Made by a program: the position numbers and the translations under genes. A stretch of DNA of 64,000 nucleotides, taken from contig NZ_ATYT01000006.1 of the NCBI RefSeq assembly GCF_000427825.1, positions 196,975 through 260,974 of the forward strand, written 5' to 3'. Below the pieces are notes generated by a model. It searched no databases. It saw only the letters and a list, made by a program, of their open reading frames with translations, and had not been told where the DNA came from. The stretch comes from Thermocrispum municipale DSM 44069. Its GTDB lineage: Bacteria > Actinomycetota > Actinomycetes > Mycobacteriales > Pseudonocardiaceae. Every line of letters starts with the position of its first letter. Position 1 is the stretch's first letter. This document shows, piece by piece, positions 16,211 through 25,326 of the stretch.

Positions 16211-16290
16211 GCTCACGGCGGACGGGTGGAGCTCACGGCGGACGGGTGGAGGTCACGGCGGACGGGTGGAGCTCACGGCGGACGGATGGA
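16211..16290. repeat. four 20 bp direct repeats upstream of clpP3
   Basis: Consecutive 20-base units (GCTCACGGCGGACGGGTGGA) at 16211, 16231, 16251 and 16271. Copy 3 differs at one base (GGTCACGG) and copy 4 at one (GGACGGATGGA). The 20-base period is close to two helical turns, so bound proteins would lie on one face. They are nearer to clpP3 than to the siderophore gene. Confidence 0.9.
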
Positions 16291-16397
16291 CCGACCGGCC
16301 TGGGCGCAGGGTGTTCGTCGCCACTGCGTGCCTCGGGCCGAACGGGGGTATCCGGAAGGTGACGACCGCCACCGCGACAACGTGGGCGGCTTTCACC

Positions 16398-16416
16398 TAA
16401 GGTTAGCCTTAGCTAA
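16398..16416 (+). promoter_or_regulatory. iron box (IdeR/DmdR-type)
   Basis: TAAGGTTAGCCTTAGCTAA agrees with the IdeR/DtxR consensus TTAGGTTAGGCTAACCTAA at 15 of 19 positions. It ends 18 bases before the GTG of the siderophore-interacting protein gene, overlapping the expected promoter, so the gene should be repressed by iron-loaded IdeR/DmdR. Confidence 0.9.
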
Positions 16417-16434
16417 ACCGTCCAGGGAGGTCCC

Positions 16435-17241
16435 GTGACAGTAACTACGGCCAGGCGAGCGATCGTCCGGGATTCGCTGGCCATGCCTGCCGTGGTGGTG
16501 TCGACCACCCAGCTCAACCCCCACATGGTACGGGTTCGGCTGCACTGTGACGAGATCGAGAAATTCGACTACGCGGGACCGGACCATCTGGTGCGCGTTT
16601 TCCTCCCGCCGAGGCCCGGCGCCGAGCTGCACCTTCCCATCGGTGCCCGCTGGTGGCCCGAGGTGTGCGCCATGCCGGAGGCCGTCCGCCCCGTGGTGCG
16701 CAACTACACCGTGCGCGCCATCGACCGGATCACCGGCGAACTCGACATCGACTTCGTCCTGCACGGCGACGAAGGCCCGGCGTCCTCCTGGGCTCGGCGC
16801 GCCGTCCCGGGCGACAAGATCGGCATCCTCTCCGACGGTGCTCGGTTCGAGCCGCCTGCGACCACGCGCCGCCTGTTGTTGGTCGGCGACGAGACCGCCC
16901 TGCCCGCCATCAGCGCCACGCTCGAGCAGCTCCACCCGGAGATCGAGGCCCTGGTGCTGCTCGAGGTCGACGACGTCGACTGGGAACTCGAGCTGTTCTG
17001 CCCGCCGAATGCCGAGATCCGGTGGCTGCACCGCGCGCCGACCGCAGCGCCCCGGGGTCTCCGGGTGCTGAACGAACTGCGATCGGCGACGGTGCAACCG
17101 CAGGACTGCTACGCGTGGGTGGCCGGCGAATCGAGCCTGGCCACCTCGGTGCGCAGACACCTGGTCAACGAGCGCGGGTTCGGCAAGGACCAGGTCTACT
17201 TCTGCGGCTACTGGCGGCAGCCGGAGATCACGCCTCGCTGA
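16435..17241 (+). CDS. siderophore-interacting protein (FAD-dependent ferric-siderophore reductase)
   Basis: 268 residues. SIP/ViuB family flavoprotein that reduces Fe(III)-siderophores in the cytoplasm to release iron. FAD-binding RNYTVRAID, then FVLHGDEGPASSWARRAVPGD; NAD(P)H-binding LLVGDETALPAISATLE; C-terminal AWVAGESSLATSVRRHL and FCGYWR. The GTG at 16435 has AGGGAGG upstream. An iron box at 16398-16416 predicts induction on iron limitation. No transporter or synthetase is adjacent. The 3' end overlaps the convergent EamA gene by 14 bases. Confidence 0.93.
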   Translation: MTVTTARRAIVRDSLAMPAVVVSTTQLNPHMVRVRLHCDEIEKFDYAGPDHLVRVFLPPRPGAELHLPIGARWWPEVCAMPEAVRPVVRNYTVRAIDRITGELDIDFVLHGDEGPASSWARRAVPGDKIGILSDGARFEPPATTRRLLLVGDETALPAISATLEQLHPEIEALVLLEVDDVDWELELFCPPNAEIRWLHRAPTAAPRGLRVLNELRSATVQPQDCYAWVAGESSLATSVRRHLVNERGFGKDQVYFCGYWRQPEITPR

Positions 17242-18124
17242 GCGCGGGCTGCGGCCGAGGAACTCGCCGCCGCGCGCCGGCGATCCGCTGACTGAACAAC
17301 AGTCCCACGACGATCAGTCCGAGCCCGATGATCTGGCGAGCGCTGAGCAGCTCGCCCGCGATCGCGGTCCCGAGCAGCACGCCGGTAGCCGGGTTGAGCA
17401 GTCCGATCAGGCCGACGGCCGATGCGGGCAGGTGGGCAAGACCGTTGAACCAGGCCGCGTAGGCGATTGCGGTGGACACCAACCCCACGTACACGTAGCC
17501 GGCGATCGCGGCGCCGTCCAGCGGCGGGAGCCAGCCCTCGACGGAGATCGCCACCGGCGTGAGCAGCAGCCCACCCGCGACCAATTGCCAGGCCGTCGAC
17601 GTCAGGGCATCGACGTCGCCGGTGTTCCACCGCTTGGCCAGGATGAAGCCCAGCGAGGACATCAGCATCGCCGACGCCGATGCGACCACGCCGATCGGAT
17701 CGACGTCATGAACCGCGGTGAACACCATGAGACAGGCGCCGGTGATGCCGATCGCGGCCCCGGCCAGTGCCCTGGCCGTCGGCTTCTCCGACGCCAGGGG
17801 CCAGGCCAGCAGGATCAGCGCGGCGGGGGACAGGGCCATGATCGTGGAAGCCAGGCTGCTGGGCAGGGACTGCGCCGCGACGTAGATCAGCACGAAGAAC
17901 GCGCCGACGTTGAGCGTGCCGAGGACCAGCGATTTCCACCACCAGGACCCATGTGGCAGCCGGGGGCGGAAAGCGAGCAGGATGAGACCAGCCGGCAGCG
18001 CGCGCAGCATCCCGCCGAGCAGGGGATGTCCGGGAGGAATGAACTCGTGAGCGACGAAGTACGTCGAGCCCCACGCAATCGGAGCGATCGCGGTGACGAG
18101 GCTCCAACGCAAGGTATTTTCCAT
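17228..18124 (-). CDS. EamA/DMT family transporter
   Basis: 298 residues with about ten hydrophobic helices in two EamA repeats (for example TAIAPIAWGSTYFVAHEFIPPGHP, LPSSLASTIMALSPAALILLAW, and in the second half GLVSTAIAYAAWFNGLAHLPASAVGLIGLLNPATGVLLG). DMT transporters export amino acids, purines or drugs; the substrate here is unknown. The ATG at 18124 is chosen because it starts the first EamA helix, and it lies inside a TTTCCATGGAAA palindrome. The divergent MarR regulator is the likely repressor. Confidence 0.9.
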   Translation of the reverse strand: MENTLRWSLVTAIAPIAWGSTYFVAHEFIPPGHPLLGGMLRALPAGLILLAFRPRLPHGSWWWKSLVLGTLNVGAFFVLIYVAAQSLPSSLASTIMALSPAALILLAWPLASEKPTARALAGAAIGITGACLMVFTAVHDVDPIGVVASASAMLMSSLGFILAKRWNTGDVDALTSTAWQLVAGGLLLTPVAISVEGWLPPLDGAAIAGYVYVGLVSTAIAYAAWFNGLAHLPASAVGLIGLLNPATGVLLGTAIAGELLSARQIIGLGLIVVGLLFSQRIAGARRRVPRPQPALSEA

Positions 18125-18150
18125 GGAAACCAAGATACTTTCCAAGGAAA
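18118..18150. promoter_or_regulatory. twin MarR-type operators
   Basis: TTTCCATGGAAA (18118-18129) and TTTCCAAGGAAA (18139-18150) are near-identical dyads 21 bases apart. The first covers the EamA start codon and the second lies 26 bases before the marR start, so binding could repress both divergent genes. Confidence 0.8.
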
Positions 18151-18175
18151 ACACCGCAACGAGGCGTCCCAACCA

Positions 18176-18673
18176 ATGGACCACGTAGCGCGTATCCAGG
18201 CTGCCTGGGCCGACGTGTGGCCGGAGCTCGACGTCAGCCCGATCGGAGTCATCGGTCGTCTGCACCGCGTCGGCTTGCTGCTCACCGACCAGCTACGACT
18301 GATTTACCGGCGCTTCGGGCTCAGCGAGGGCGAGTTCGACGTCCTGGCGACACTGCGCCGGGCAGGGGAGCCGTTCGAGCGCGCACCGGGCGAGATCGCG
18401 GCGCACACCATGGTCACCACCAGCGCGGTCACCAAACGCATCGATCGCCTGGAGTGCGCGGGCCTGGTGACCCGCCGCCCGAGCGAGGAGGACGGCCGTG
18501 GCCGGGTCGTGGCATTGACACCGGCAGGCCGCGACCTCATCGACCGGGCCGTGGTGGAGCACCTGCGCAACGAACGGCGGCTGCTGTCCGAGCTCACCCC
18601 GGAGCAGGTCAAGGAGCTCGAGCAGTTGCTCACCATCTGGCTGGAGAAGTTGGAGCCGCCGCGGCCCTGCTGA
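18176..18673 (+). CDS. MarR family transcriptional regulator
   Basis: 165 residues. Winged-helix MarR fold: IYRRFGLSEGEFDVLATLRRAGEPFERAPGEIAAHTMVTTSAVTKRIDRLECAGLVTRRPSEEDGRGRVVALTPAGRDLIDRAV. The DxRxR wing reads EDGRGR. Helices at both ends form the dimer. The ATG at 18176 starts 26 bases after the second operator dyad; no cleaner start is upstream. It most likely represses the divergent EamA exporter and itself, with an unknown small-molecule ligand. It abuts the convergent permease gene with no intergenic base. Confidence 0.9.
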   Translation: MDHVARIQAAWADVWPELDVSPIGVIGRLHRVGLLLTDQLRLIYRRFGLSEGEFDVLATLRRAGEPFERAPGEIAAHTMVTTSAVTKRIDRLECAGLVTRRPSEEDGRGRVVALTPAGRDLIDRAVVEHLRNERRLLSELTPEQVKELEQLLTIWLEKLEPPRPC

Positions 18674-19960
18674 CTACACGAAGTACCGCAGCCAGACGTA
18701 GACCCAAGCCAGCGCGACGCTCCAGATCGTGACGATGATGCCGTATTTGGTGAACTGCCAGAAGCTGATGTGGTGACCGCTGCGGGCCGCGATGCCGATG
18801 GCGACCACGTTCGCGCTCGCGGCCACTGCCGTGCCGTTACCACCGAAGTCGGCGCCCAGCGCGAACGCCCACCACAAGGCGTCCGCGGTGGCCGGGTCCG
18901 TGATGCCGTCGGTGATGCCCTGCACGATGGGCGCCAGCGTCGCGACGTACGGGATGTTGTCGAAGAATGCGCCGAAGACCGCCGAGCCGAACAGCAAACC
19001 GGTCGCCGCCAGCAGGTAGTTGTCGCCGAACACGGTGGCGGTGTACTCGCCGACGGTGGCGATGACGCCGGTGTGCACCAACCCGGCGACCATCACGAAC
19101 AGGCCGAAGAAGAAGATCAGCGTCGGCCATTCCACCTCTTCCATCACGTCGTTGACGTCGGCGTTGGTGACCAACAGCATCAGGCCGGCGCCGACCAGAG
19201 CCACGATCGCGGGGTCGAGGCCGACCACGGTCTGCAAGCAGAAGCCCAGCACGACCAGCGCGAACACCGCGAGGCAGCGACGCAACATCCGCATGTCGGT
19301 GATCGCCCGGCGCTCGTTCAACGCCATCACCGAAGCGACCCGCTCCGGGTGGTACTCGAACGAGTTGCGGAACAGCCAGCGGGTGAGCAGCACGAACAGC
19401 GCGAAGATCGCCACCACGACCGGCGCCATGTGGATCAGGAAGTCGTTGAACGTCAGGCCCGCCCGGCTACCGATGATGATGTTCGGCGGATCACCGATCA
19501 GCGTGGCCGCACCGCCGATGTTGGACGCCAGGATCTCCGCGATCAGATACGGCTGAGGGGAAATTCGCAGCCGGTTGCACACGACCATGGTCACCGGCGC
19601 GACCAGCATGATCGTGGTGACGTTGTCCAGGAACGGCGAGCCGATCGCGGTGATCAGCATCAGCATGACCATCAGCCGGTACGGCTTGCCGCGCGACTTC
19701 TTCGCCGCCCAGATCGCCAGGAAGTCGAACAAACCGGTCTGCTTGACGATCCCGACGATGATCATCATCCCGAACAGCAGGAAGATGACGTTCCAGTCGA
19801 TGCCTTCGTGTTCGGAGAAGAAGACCTCGGAGCCGGGAATCAGGCCGAACACGGCCATGACACCCGCCGCGATCAGCACCACCTTGACCTTGTTGATCTT
19901 TTCGGTGGCAATGAAGAAGTACGCGACGATGAAGATCGAGAGTGCCGCGATGGCACTCAT
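18674..19960 (-). CDS. SLC13/ArsB-NhaD family permease
   Basis: 428 residues with about eleven membrane helices. Ion transporter superfamily: [68 protein letters not shown] (the GDPPNI helix-breaking motif of this family), [17 protein letters not shown] and [19 protein letters not shown]. The DNVTT and DNIPY repeats mark the two halves. Members move Na+/H+, arsenite or dicarboxylates; the substrate cannot be read here. The start overlaps the stop of the CBS gene by four bases (ATGA), so they are translationally coupled. Its stop abuts that of marR. Confidence 0.9.
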   Translation of the reverse strand: MSAIAALSIFIVAYFFIATEKINKVKVVLIAAGVMAVFGLIPGSEVFFSEHEGIDWNVIFLLFGMMIIVGIVKQTGLFDFLAIWAAKKSRGKPYRLMVMLMLITAIGSPFLDNVTTIMLVAPVTMVVCNRLRISPQPYLIAEILASNIGGAATLIGDPPNIIIGSRAGLTFNDFLIHMAPVVVAIFALFVLLTRWLFRNSFEYHPERVASVMALNERRAITDMRMLRRCLAVFALVVLGFCLQTVVGLDPAIVALVGAGLMLLVTNADVNDVMEEVEWPTLIFFFGLFVMVAGLVHTGVIATVGEYTATVFGDNYLLAATGLLFGSAVFGAFFDNIPYVATLAPIVQGITDGITDPATADALWWAFALGADFGGNGTAVAASANVVAIGIAARSGHHISFWQFTKYGIIVTIWSVALAWVYVWLRYFV

Positions 19961-20439
19961 CGGCTCGCTCCGAATCCGCCGTTGTCGTCCGGCCCGAACA
20001 CGGCGAGGCTGGTGATCAGCCGCTCAAGCGTGATGCCACCGGTCAGCCTGCCGTGCGAGTCCACGACGGCGACCAACGGGCTGTGGGCACGCGCCATGAG
20101 CGCGGCGACCTCGAGCAATGTCGCGTCTGATTGCACGGTCACCGGCTTCGGCACGGGTTTGGGGATGCAGTCGCCGACCGTCCGTTCGCCGAGTTCCATC
20201 CAGAACTGATCGGCGTGTTCCTCGTCGATGGTGCGCGTCAGCGCCGGATCTTCCTGGAACGCGTCGGGTACGGCCAGGCGCAGCACCTGGGTTCCGGGTA
20301 GGACGAAGGACGGACGCCCTTTCGCATCGACTACCACCAAGCCAGGGAGCCTGCGCACGGCCATCAGGCGCACTGCACGGGAAACGACGTCGTCCGCGGT
20401 CACGGTGGGCACGTTCTGGGCGATGTCGCCAGCCTGCAT
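19957..20439 (-). CDS. CBS domain-containing protein
   Basis: 160 residues from the ATG at 20439; an ATG at 20472 would add 11 residues but lies in a perfect hairpin. Two CBS motifs: [49 protein letters not shown] and [58 protein letters not shown] pairs usually bind adenine nucleotides and gate a partner. It overlaps the permease by four bases, so it probably regulates that transporter. It has no membrane segment. Confidence 0.88.
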   Translation of the reverse strand: MQAGDIAQNVPTVTADDVVSRAVRLMAVRRLPGLVVVDAKGRPSFVLPGTQVLRLAVPDAFQEDPALTRTIDEEHADQFWMELGERTVGDCIPKPVPKPVTVQSDATLLEVAALMARAHSPLVAVVDSHGRLTGGITLERLITSLAVFGPDDNGGFGASR

Positions 20440-20467
20440 CGGGGTCTTCCGTCCGTTTGTGGTCACG

Positions 20468-20499
20468 GGCATCCCGGGGCCTCAGTCGCCCGGGATGCC
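20468..20499. promoter_or_regulatory. 11 bp stem hairpin at the CBS gene start
   Basis: GGCATCCCGGG (20468-20478) pairs perfectly with CCCGGGATGCC (20489-20499) around a 10-base loop. It lies between the CBS-permease operon and the histidine kinase gene. It contains an in-frame ATG for the CBS protein, so in a transcript starting upstream it would mask that start or act as a transcription barrier. Confidence 0.6.
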
Positions 20500-20688
20500 A
20501 TTCAATCGTTAGCCGGGCGAAGGGTGCATCGGTGCGAACACCCATACTCGATCGGGTAAACCATGTATATCCGGCGCCGCCGGGCAGCGCAGGACGCGGG
20601 TCGCGCCTCGGCGAAACTGGGTGTTGCCCCGTATGGACAGCCGCCGAGCCACCGGCGAAGCTCGGCTGAAGACCAAGGAGGGCCGCCC

Positions 20689-21633
20689 ATGTCGCTGTTC
20701 GGGCGGATATTCCTGCTCAACGCGATCGTGCTGGTGGTGGCCGGTGCCGCGCTTCTGCTCGGACCAGTCACTGTATCGACACCAGTGCTGCTCACGGAAG
20801 TCCTGATCGTCGGCGCGGGTGTGCTGGTGGTGCTGGTGGCAAACGCAGTGCTGCTGCGGGTCAGCCTGGCTCCGCTGCACCGCTTGACGCGCGCGATGAG
20901 TACGACGGACTTGCTCAAACCGGTGCCCCGGCTGCCCGCTCGCGGACGCGGTGAGGTCGCCGAGCTGATCCGGACGTTCAACGCCATGCTCGACCGGCTG
21001 GAGGCCGAGCGAGGTTCCAGTGCGGCCCGTGCGCTGTCGGCGCAAGAGGCCGAGCGGCGGCGGGTGGCGCAGGAGCTGCACGACGAGGTCGGGCAGACGC
21101 TGACCGCGGTGCTGCTGGAGCTCAAACGGGTGGCCGATCATGCCGACGAGGACGTCCGCCAGGAGCTGCACCAGGTGCAGGAGACCACGCGCAGCAGCCT
21201 CGACGAGATTCGTCGCATCGCCCGCAGGTTGCGGCCAGGTGTGCTGGAGGAGCTGGGGCTGACCAGTGCGTTGAAGGCGCTGGCGGCCGAATCGACCATC
21301 ACCGTCAAGCGCCGCATCGACCCGGACATCCCACCGTTGGACCCGCAGGTCGAACTCGTCATCTATCGCGTGGCGCAGGAAGGACTGACCAACACCGCCC
21401 GGCACTCCCGGGCCACCCGCGCCGAACTGCACCTGATGGTCGACGACGACGCGATCGTGCTGCTGGTCCGTGACAACGGGCGCGGGCTGGGCGACAGCCC
21501 GGAAGGCGCGGGCATCCGCGGCATGCGGGAGCGAGCGCTGCTCGTCGGCGCCCAGCTGGACTTGACTTCTGGCGCAGGTGGCGGCACCGAGGTGTGCCTC
21601 CGCGTCCCCGTTCGTGAACTGGAGCGCAGGTGA
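20689..21633 (+). CDS. NarL-type sensor histidine kinase
   Basis: 314 residues. Two short membrane helices (about 3-25 and 30-50), a HAMP-like linker (LLRVSLAPLHRLTRAM), a HisKA_3 domain with phosphoacceptor H131 (VAQELHDEVGQTLTAVLLELKRV), and a HATPase with QEGLTNTARHSRATRA, VRDNGRGLGD and GIRGMRERALLVGA. No extracellular sensing domain is visible, so the signal is in the membrane or cytoplasm. The ATG at 20689 has AAGGAGGG upstream. Its stop overlaps the response regulator start by four bases. Confidence 0.93.
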   Translation: MSLFGRIFLLNAIVLVVAGAALLLGPVTVSTPVLLTEVLIVGAGVLVVLVANAVLLRVSLAPLHRLTRAMSTTDLLKPVPRLPARGRGEVAELIRTFNAMLDRLEAERGSSAARALSAQEAERRRVAQELHDEVGQTLTAVLLELKRVADHADEDVRQELHQVQETTRSSLDEIRRIARRLRPGVLEELGLTSALKALAAESTITVKRRIDPDIPPLDPQVELVIYRVAQEGLTNTARHSRATRAELHLMVDDDAIVLLVRDNGRGLGDSPEGAGIRGMRERALLVGAQLDLTSGAGGGTEVCLRVPVRELERR

Positions 21634-22286
21634 GCACCACGACGTCGAAGATCCGCATCCTGCTGGCCGACGACCACCAGCTGGTGCGTCGCGGCGTGCG
21701 GATGATCCTGGACAGCGAGCCGGACCTGGCGGTGATCGCGGAGGCCGGCGACGGGGCGGAAGCGGTCGCCAAGGCCAAACAGGAGCGGCCGGACCTGGCG
21801 ATCCTGGACATCGCGATGCCCCGGATGACCGGCCTGCAGGCGGCTCGCGAACTGACCAGGCAGATTCCCGGCATCCGCGTGCTGATGCTGACCATGTACG
21901 ACAACGAGCAGTACTTGTTCGAGGCGCTCAAGGCAGGTGCGTCCGGGTACGTGCTCAAGTCGGTGGCCGACCGCGACCTGGTGGAGGCCTGCCGGGCGGC
22001 GATGCGCGGCGAACCGTTCCTCTACCCCGGGGCGGTCAGCGCCTTGATCCGCAGCTTCCTGGACCGCGCCGAGGAGGACGAGCCGCCCCGAGTGATCACC
22101 GAGCGGGAGGAAGAGGTCCTCAAGCTCGTCGCCGAGGGCCACTCGTCCAGGGACATCGCCGCCATGCTGCACATCAGCGTCAAGACGGTCGAGCGGCACC
22201 GGGCCAACCTGCTGCAGAAGCTCGGGCTGCGGGACCGGCTGGAGCTGACCCGCTACGCCATCCGGGCCGGGCTCATCGAGCCCTGA
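21630..22286 (+). CDS. NarL/LuxR-type response regulator
   Basis: 218 residues. Receiver domain with acidic pair D14-D15, phosphorylation site D60 (LAILDIAMPRMTG) and K near 110 (YVLKSVADRD); a C-terminal LuxR HTH (ITEREEEVLKLVAEGHSSRDIAAMLHISVKTVERHRANLLQKLGLRDRLEL). Partner of the overlapping histidine kinase. The GTG at 21630 overlaps the kinase stop. Target genes are unknown. The stop TGA and the convergent metX stop form TGACGTCA (22284-22291). Confidence 0.94.
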   Translation: MSTTTSKIRILLADDHQLVRRGVRMILDSEPDLAVIAEAGDGAEAVAKAKQERPDLAILDIAMPRMTGLQAARELTRQIPGIRVLMLTMYDNEQYLFEALKAGASGYVLKSVADRDLVEACRAAMRGEPFLYPGAVSALIRSFLDRAEEDEPPRVITEREEEVLKLVAEGHSSRDIAAMLHISVKTVERHRANLLQKLGLRDRLELTRYAIRAGLIEP

Positions 22287-22288
22287 CG

Positions 22289-23428
22289 TCAGGCGAGCAG
22301 GTCCTTGATCAGCGTGGCGACCTCGTCGATCTCGATCAGGAACGAGTCGTGCCCGTACGGCGAGGAGATCACCCGCGCCGGGCCGGACGTCGGGATGCCG
22401 TCGGCGAGCTCGTGCGACTGGTACAGCGGGTACAACCGGTCGCTGTCGAACCCGGCGACGATGGTGCGTGCGGTGATCCGCTTCAGCGCTTCGCCGACGC
22501 CGCCACGGTCGCGGCCCACGTCGTGCAGGTTCATCGCGCGCGTCAGCACCACGTAGCTGTTCGCGTCGAACCGCCGAACGAGCTTGTCCGCGTGGTGGTC
22601 GAGGTAGGACTCGACGGCGAACCTGCCACCGGTCAGCGGATTCTCGTCGTCCTGCGGTGATCGGCCGAACCGGACCGCCAGCTCGTGCTCGCTGCGGTAG
22701 GACAGGTGTGCGATCCGGCGGGCGATGCCCAGACCGGCGTGTGGGCCGCCGCCGGCAGGCGCGTCGTAGTAGTCGCCGCCTCGCCAGTTGGGGTCGGACA
22801 GGATGGCGTGGATCTGCGGGCTTGCCCAGGCGATCTGCTCGGCCGAGCTCGCGGCGGGACAGGCCAACAGCAGGGCGGTCGCGACACGATGCGGGTAGCC
22901 TGCCGCCCACTCCAGCGCGCGCATGCCACCCATCGATCCGCCGAGTACCGCGGCCCAGCGCTCGATGCCGAGATGGTCGGCCAGCGCAATCTCCGCGTTG
23001 ACCTGATCGCGGATGGTGATCTGCGGGAAGCGCGACCCCCACGGACGTCCGTCCGGAGCCGGCGACGCCGGTCCGGTGGAGCCCTGACATCCGCCGAGCA
23101 CGTTGGGCACCACGACGAACCATTCGTCGGTGTCGAGCGCCCGACCCGGCCCGATCAGACCGTCCCACCAGCCCGGGCTGGGATGTCCCGGTTCGACCGG
23201 TCCTGCCGCGTGGCTGTCGCCGGTCAACGCGTGTTCGATCAGGACGGCGTTGGAACCGTCCGCGTTCAACCGACCCCACGTCTCGTAGGCGAGTACGTAC
23301 CCAGGTAGCTGTTCACCCACCTCGAGCCGAAACGGCTCGGGGTGGGTGTAGAACAACCGGCGACCAAGCGGATCCCCCGCCCGCCACGCACCGGTGGCAG
23401 GCGGGGGGAGGGAATGACCAGGTGTCAC
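22289..23428 (-). CDS. metX: homoserine O-acetyltransferase
   Basis: 379 residues. Alpha/beta-hydrolase enzyme acetylating homoserine for methionine synthesis. Nucleophile S165 (LGGSMGGMRALEW), with D330 (FDSDRLYPLYQ) and H360 (YGHDSFLIE) completing the triad; NVLGGCQGSTGP and FPQITIRDQV are conserved. The GTG at 23428 overlaps the metY stop by four bases. In M. tuberculosis the order is metC(metY)-metA(metX), as here. The substrate specificity (acetyl versus succinyl) is not decided by sequence alone, but actinobacterial members acetylate. Confidence 0.95.
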   Translation of the reverse strand: MTPGHSLPPPATGAWRAGDPLGRRLFYTHPEPFRLEVGEQLPGYVLAYETWGRLNADGSNAVLIEHALTGDSHAAGPVEPGHPSPGWWDGLIGPGRALDTDEWFVVVPNVLGGCQGSTGPASPAPDGRPWGSRFPQITIRDQVNAEIALADHLGIERWAAVLGGSMGGMRALEWAAGYPHRVATALLLACPAASSAEQIAWASPQIHAILSDPNWRGGDYYDAPAGGGPHAGLGIARRIAHLSYRSEHELAVRFGRSPQDDENPLTGGRFAVESYLDHHADKLVRRFDANSYVVLTRAMNLHDVGRDRGGVGEALKRITARTIVAGFDSDRLYPLYQSHELADGIPTSGPARVISSPYGHDSFLIEIDEVATLIKDLLA

Positions 23429-24723
23429 AGCGCCGCCTTGGCGGCCCGGAAGCCGGTCTCCAGATCCGCCTTGAGGTCCTCGAGTCCTTCCAGCCCGACC
23501 GACAGCCGCACCAGACCCGGGGTCACGCCGCTGGCCAACTGCTCCTCCGGGCTGAGCTGGCTGTGCGTGGTGCTGGCCGGGTGCACGATCAAGCTGCGTA
23601 CGTCACCGATGTTGACCAGCTGGCTGTGCAGCTCGGTGCCGTCGACGAACGCCCGGCCCGCGTCCACACCGCCGCGCAGCTCGAACGACACCACGGCACC
23701 CGCGCCCTTCGGCAAGTACTTCTGCGCGGCCGCGTAGAACGGGCTGGACGGCAGACCCGCGTAGAACACGCGCTCCACCTCGTCCCGCTGCTCCAGCCAC
23801 TCGGCCAGCGCCTGGGCATTGGACACGTGCCGCTCGATGCGTAGCGACAGCGTCTCGATGCCCTGCAGGATGAGGAACGCGTTCAGCGGGGCGATCGCCG
23901 CGCCCGTGTCACGCAGCAGCTGCACCCGGGCCTTCGCGGCGTACGCGCCCGGGCCGAGGGCCTCCCAGTACTTCAAGCCGTGGTAGCTCGGGTCGGGCTC
24001 GTTGAAGCCGGGGAACCGCTCCGGGTGCGCGCCGAAGTCGAACGTGCCGCCGTCGACCAGCACACCGGCGATCGTGGTGCCGTGGCCGCCCAGGTACTTG
24101 GTGGCCGAGTGCACGACCACGTCGGCGCCGTGCTCGATCGGGCGCAGCAGGTACGGGGTCGGCACGGTGTTGTCCACGATCAACGGCACACCGACCTCGT
24201 GCGCGATGTCGGCGACCGCACGGATGTCCAGCACGTTGCTGCCCGGGTTGGCCAGCGATTCGCCGAAGAACGCCTTGGTGTTCGGGCGGACCGCCGCGCG
24301 CCAGGCGTCCAGGTCGTCCTGGTCGTCGACGAAGCTGACCTCGACGCCCAACTTGGGCAGCGTGTAGTGGAACAGGTTGTAGGTGCCGCCGTACAGCGAC
24401 GGGCTCGACACGACGTGGTCGCCCGCGCCCGCGAGGTTGAGGATCGCCGCGGTGGTGGCCGCCGATCCGGACGCGAACGCCAGCGCGGCGACACCGCCCT
24501 CGAGCGCGGCCACACGCTGCTCGAGCACGTCCTGCGTCGGGTTCATGATCCGGGTGTAGATGTTGCCCGGCTCGGCGAGGCTGAACAGGTCCTCACCGTG
24601 CTTGGTGTCCCGGAAGACGTAGGACGTGGTCTGGTAGATCGGGGTGGCCCGGGAACCGGTGGTCGGGTCGGGTTGGGCACCTGCGTGGATCTGCTTGGTC
24701 TCGAACGACCAACCGTCGGCCAT
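23425..24723 (-). CDS. metY: O-acetylhomoserine sulfhydrylase
   Basis: 432 residues. PLP enzyme of the Cys/Met metabolism family making homocysteine from O-acetylhomoserine and sulfide. [95 protein letters not shown] and the PLP-lysine in [12 protein letters not shown]. The ATG at 24723 has GGAGGAG upstream. It is the first gene of metY-metX. No S-box is recognisable in the 125 bases upstream. Confidence 0.95.
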   Translation of the reverse strand: MADGWSFETKQIHAGAQPDPTTGSRATPIYQTTSYVFRDTKHGEDLFSLAEPGNIYTRIMNPTQDVLEQRVAALEGGVAALAFASGSAATTAAILNLAGAGDHVVSSPSLYGGTYNLFHYTLPKLGVEVSFVDDQDDLDAWRAAVRPNTKAFFGESLANPGSNVLDIRAVADIAHEVGVPLIVDNTVPTPYLLRPIEHGADVVVHSATKYLGGHGTTIAGVLVDGGTFDFGAHPERFPGFNEPDPSYHGLKYWEALGPGAYAAKARVQLLRDTGAAIAPLNAFLILQGIETLSLRIERHVSNAQALAEWLEQRDEVERVFYAGLPSSPFYAAAQKYLPKGAGAVVSFELRGGVDAGRAFVDGTELHSQLVNIGDVRSLIVHPASTTHSQLSPEEQLASGVTPGLVRLSVGLEGLEDLKADLETGFRAAKAAL

Positions 24724-24848
24724 CGGCGTCTCCTCCAGTCGTGGCTGTACTGGATACGACGCTAACGATCGCGCCGGTGAGAGCCTACCGCGTCCACGAT
24801 GCGAGAAGAGGTTTCCACCATTCGAGCGATCGGGTGGCACCCGCCAGG

Positions 24849-25286
24849 TCAGCCGCCTGCATCGGCCGGCGTGGCTTCGTGTCCGGACTCCCCAGGCGTG
24901 CGCCGTTGCGCTTTGAGCTGCGCTTCGTGCAGGTGCGGCATGCCGTTGGTCAGCTTGCGCGCTTGCTGCTCGAACTCCTTGAACGGCTGGTAGTAGGTCT
25001 CGTCGTAGTCCTCGACGACCTGGAACGTCCACCGGCCGGGAAGCACGTTGCGGCCCACGAGTTCGCGCTTGAGGCGCTCGGCCAGCTCGGTGTGCCCTGC
25101 CCGCTCCAGCCCCTCGACGGCCTCGCCGACCTTGAAGTCGGCCGACCCGGTGAGTTGATGGAACGCGTACAGGTGCCCGCGGGCGACCTCGACCGTCTCG
25201 AGTGCCTCGGTCAGTTTGCCGACGGCGTCGACCGTTTCCTCGTCGAGGCCGTCGGGCAGGCAATCGCTCAGGCGTGGATCACTCAT
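24849..25286 (-). CDS. conserved actinobacterial hypothetical protein
   Basis: 145 residues, all-helical in appearance, with RGHLYAFHQLTGSADFKVGEAVEGLERAGHTELAERLKRELVGRNVLPGRWTFQVVEDYDETYYQPF. I recognise this as a recurrent actinobacterial protein but know no function. The HxxTG-like segment and the conserved GRWTFQVVEDYD could be a ligand pocket. No signal or membrane segment. It is separate from metY (125 bases) and the DUF2631 gene. Confidence 0.8.
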   Translation of the reverse strand: MSDPRLSDCLPDGLDEETVDAVGKLTEALETVEVARGHLYAFHQLTGSADFKVGEAVEGLERAGHTELAERLKRELVGRNVLPGRWTFQVVEDYDETYYQPFKEFEQQARKLTNGMPHLHEAQLKAQRRTPGESGHEATPADAGG

Positions 25287-25326
25287 GCCCGGCCGGATAC
25301 CCGGTCGGGCGGAGTTCGATTCGCGG

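Noticed and set aside
16206-16219. ClgR-like half site (TTCGC..GCG) near clpP3
   Set aside because: Spacing and first base do not match the ClgR motif GTTCGC-N5-GCG; the repeat array explains the resemblance.
16211-16290. CRISPR array
   Set aside because: The 20-base units are contiguous without spacers and no cas genes are near.
24724-24848. Possible SAM riboswitch upstream of metY
   Set aside because: The 125 bases lack the S-box (CUCUUAUC) and SAM-IV core patterns I know, and no consistent multi-stem fold is visible.
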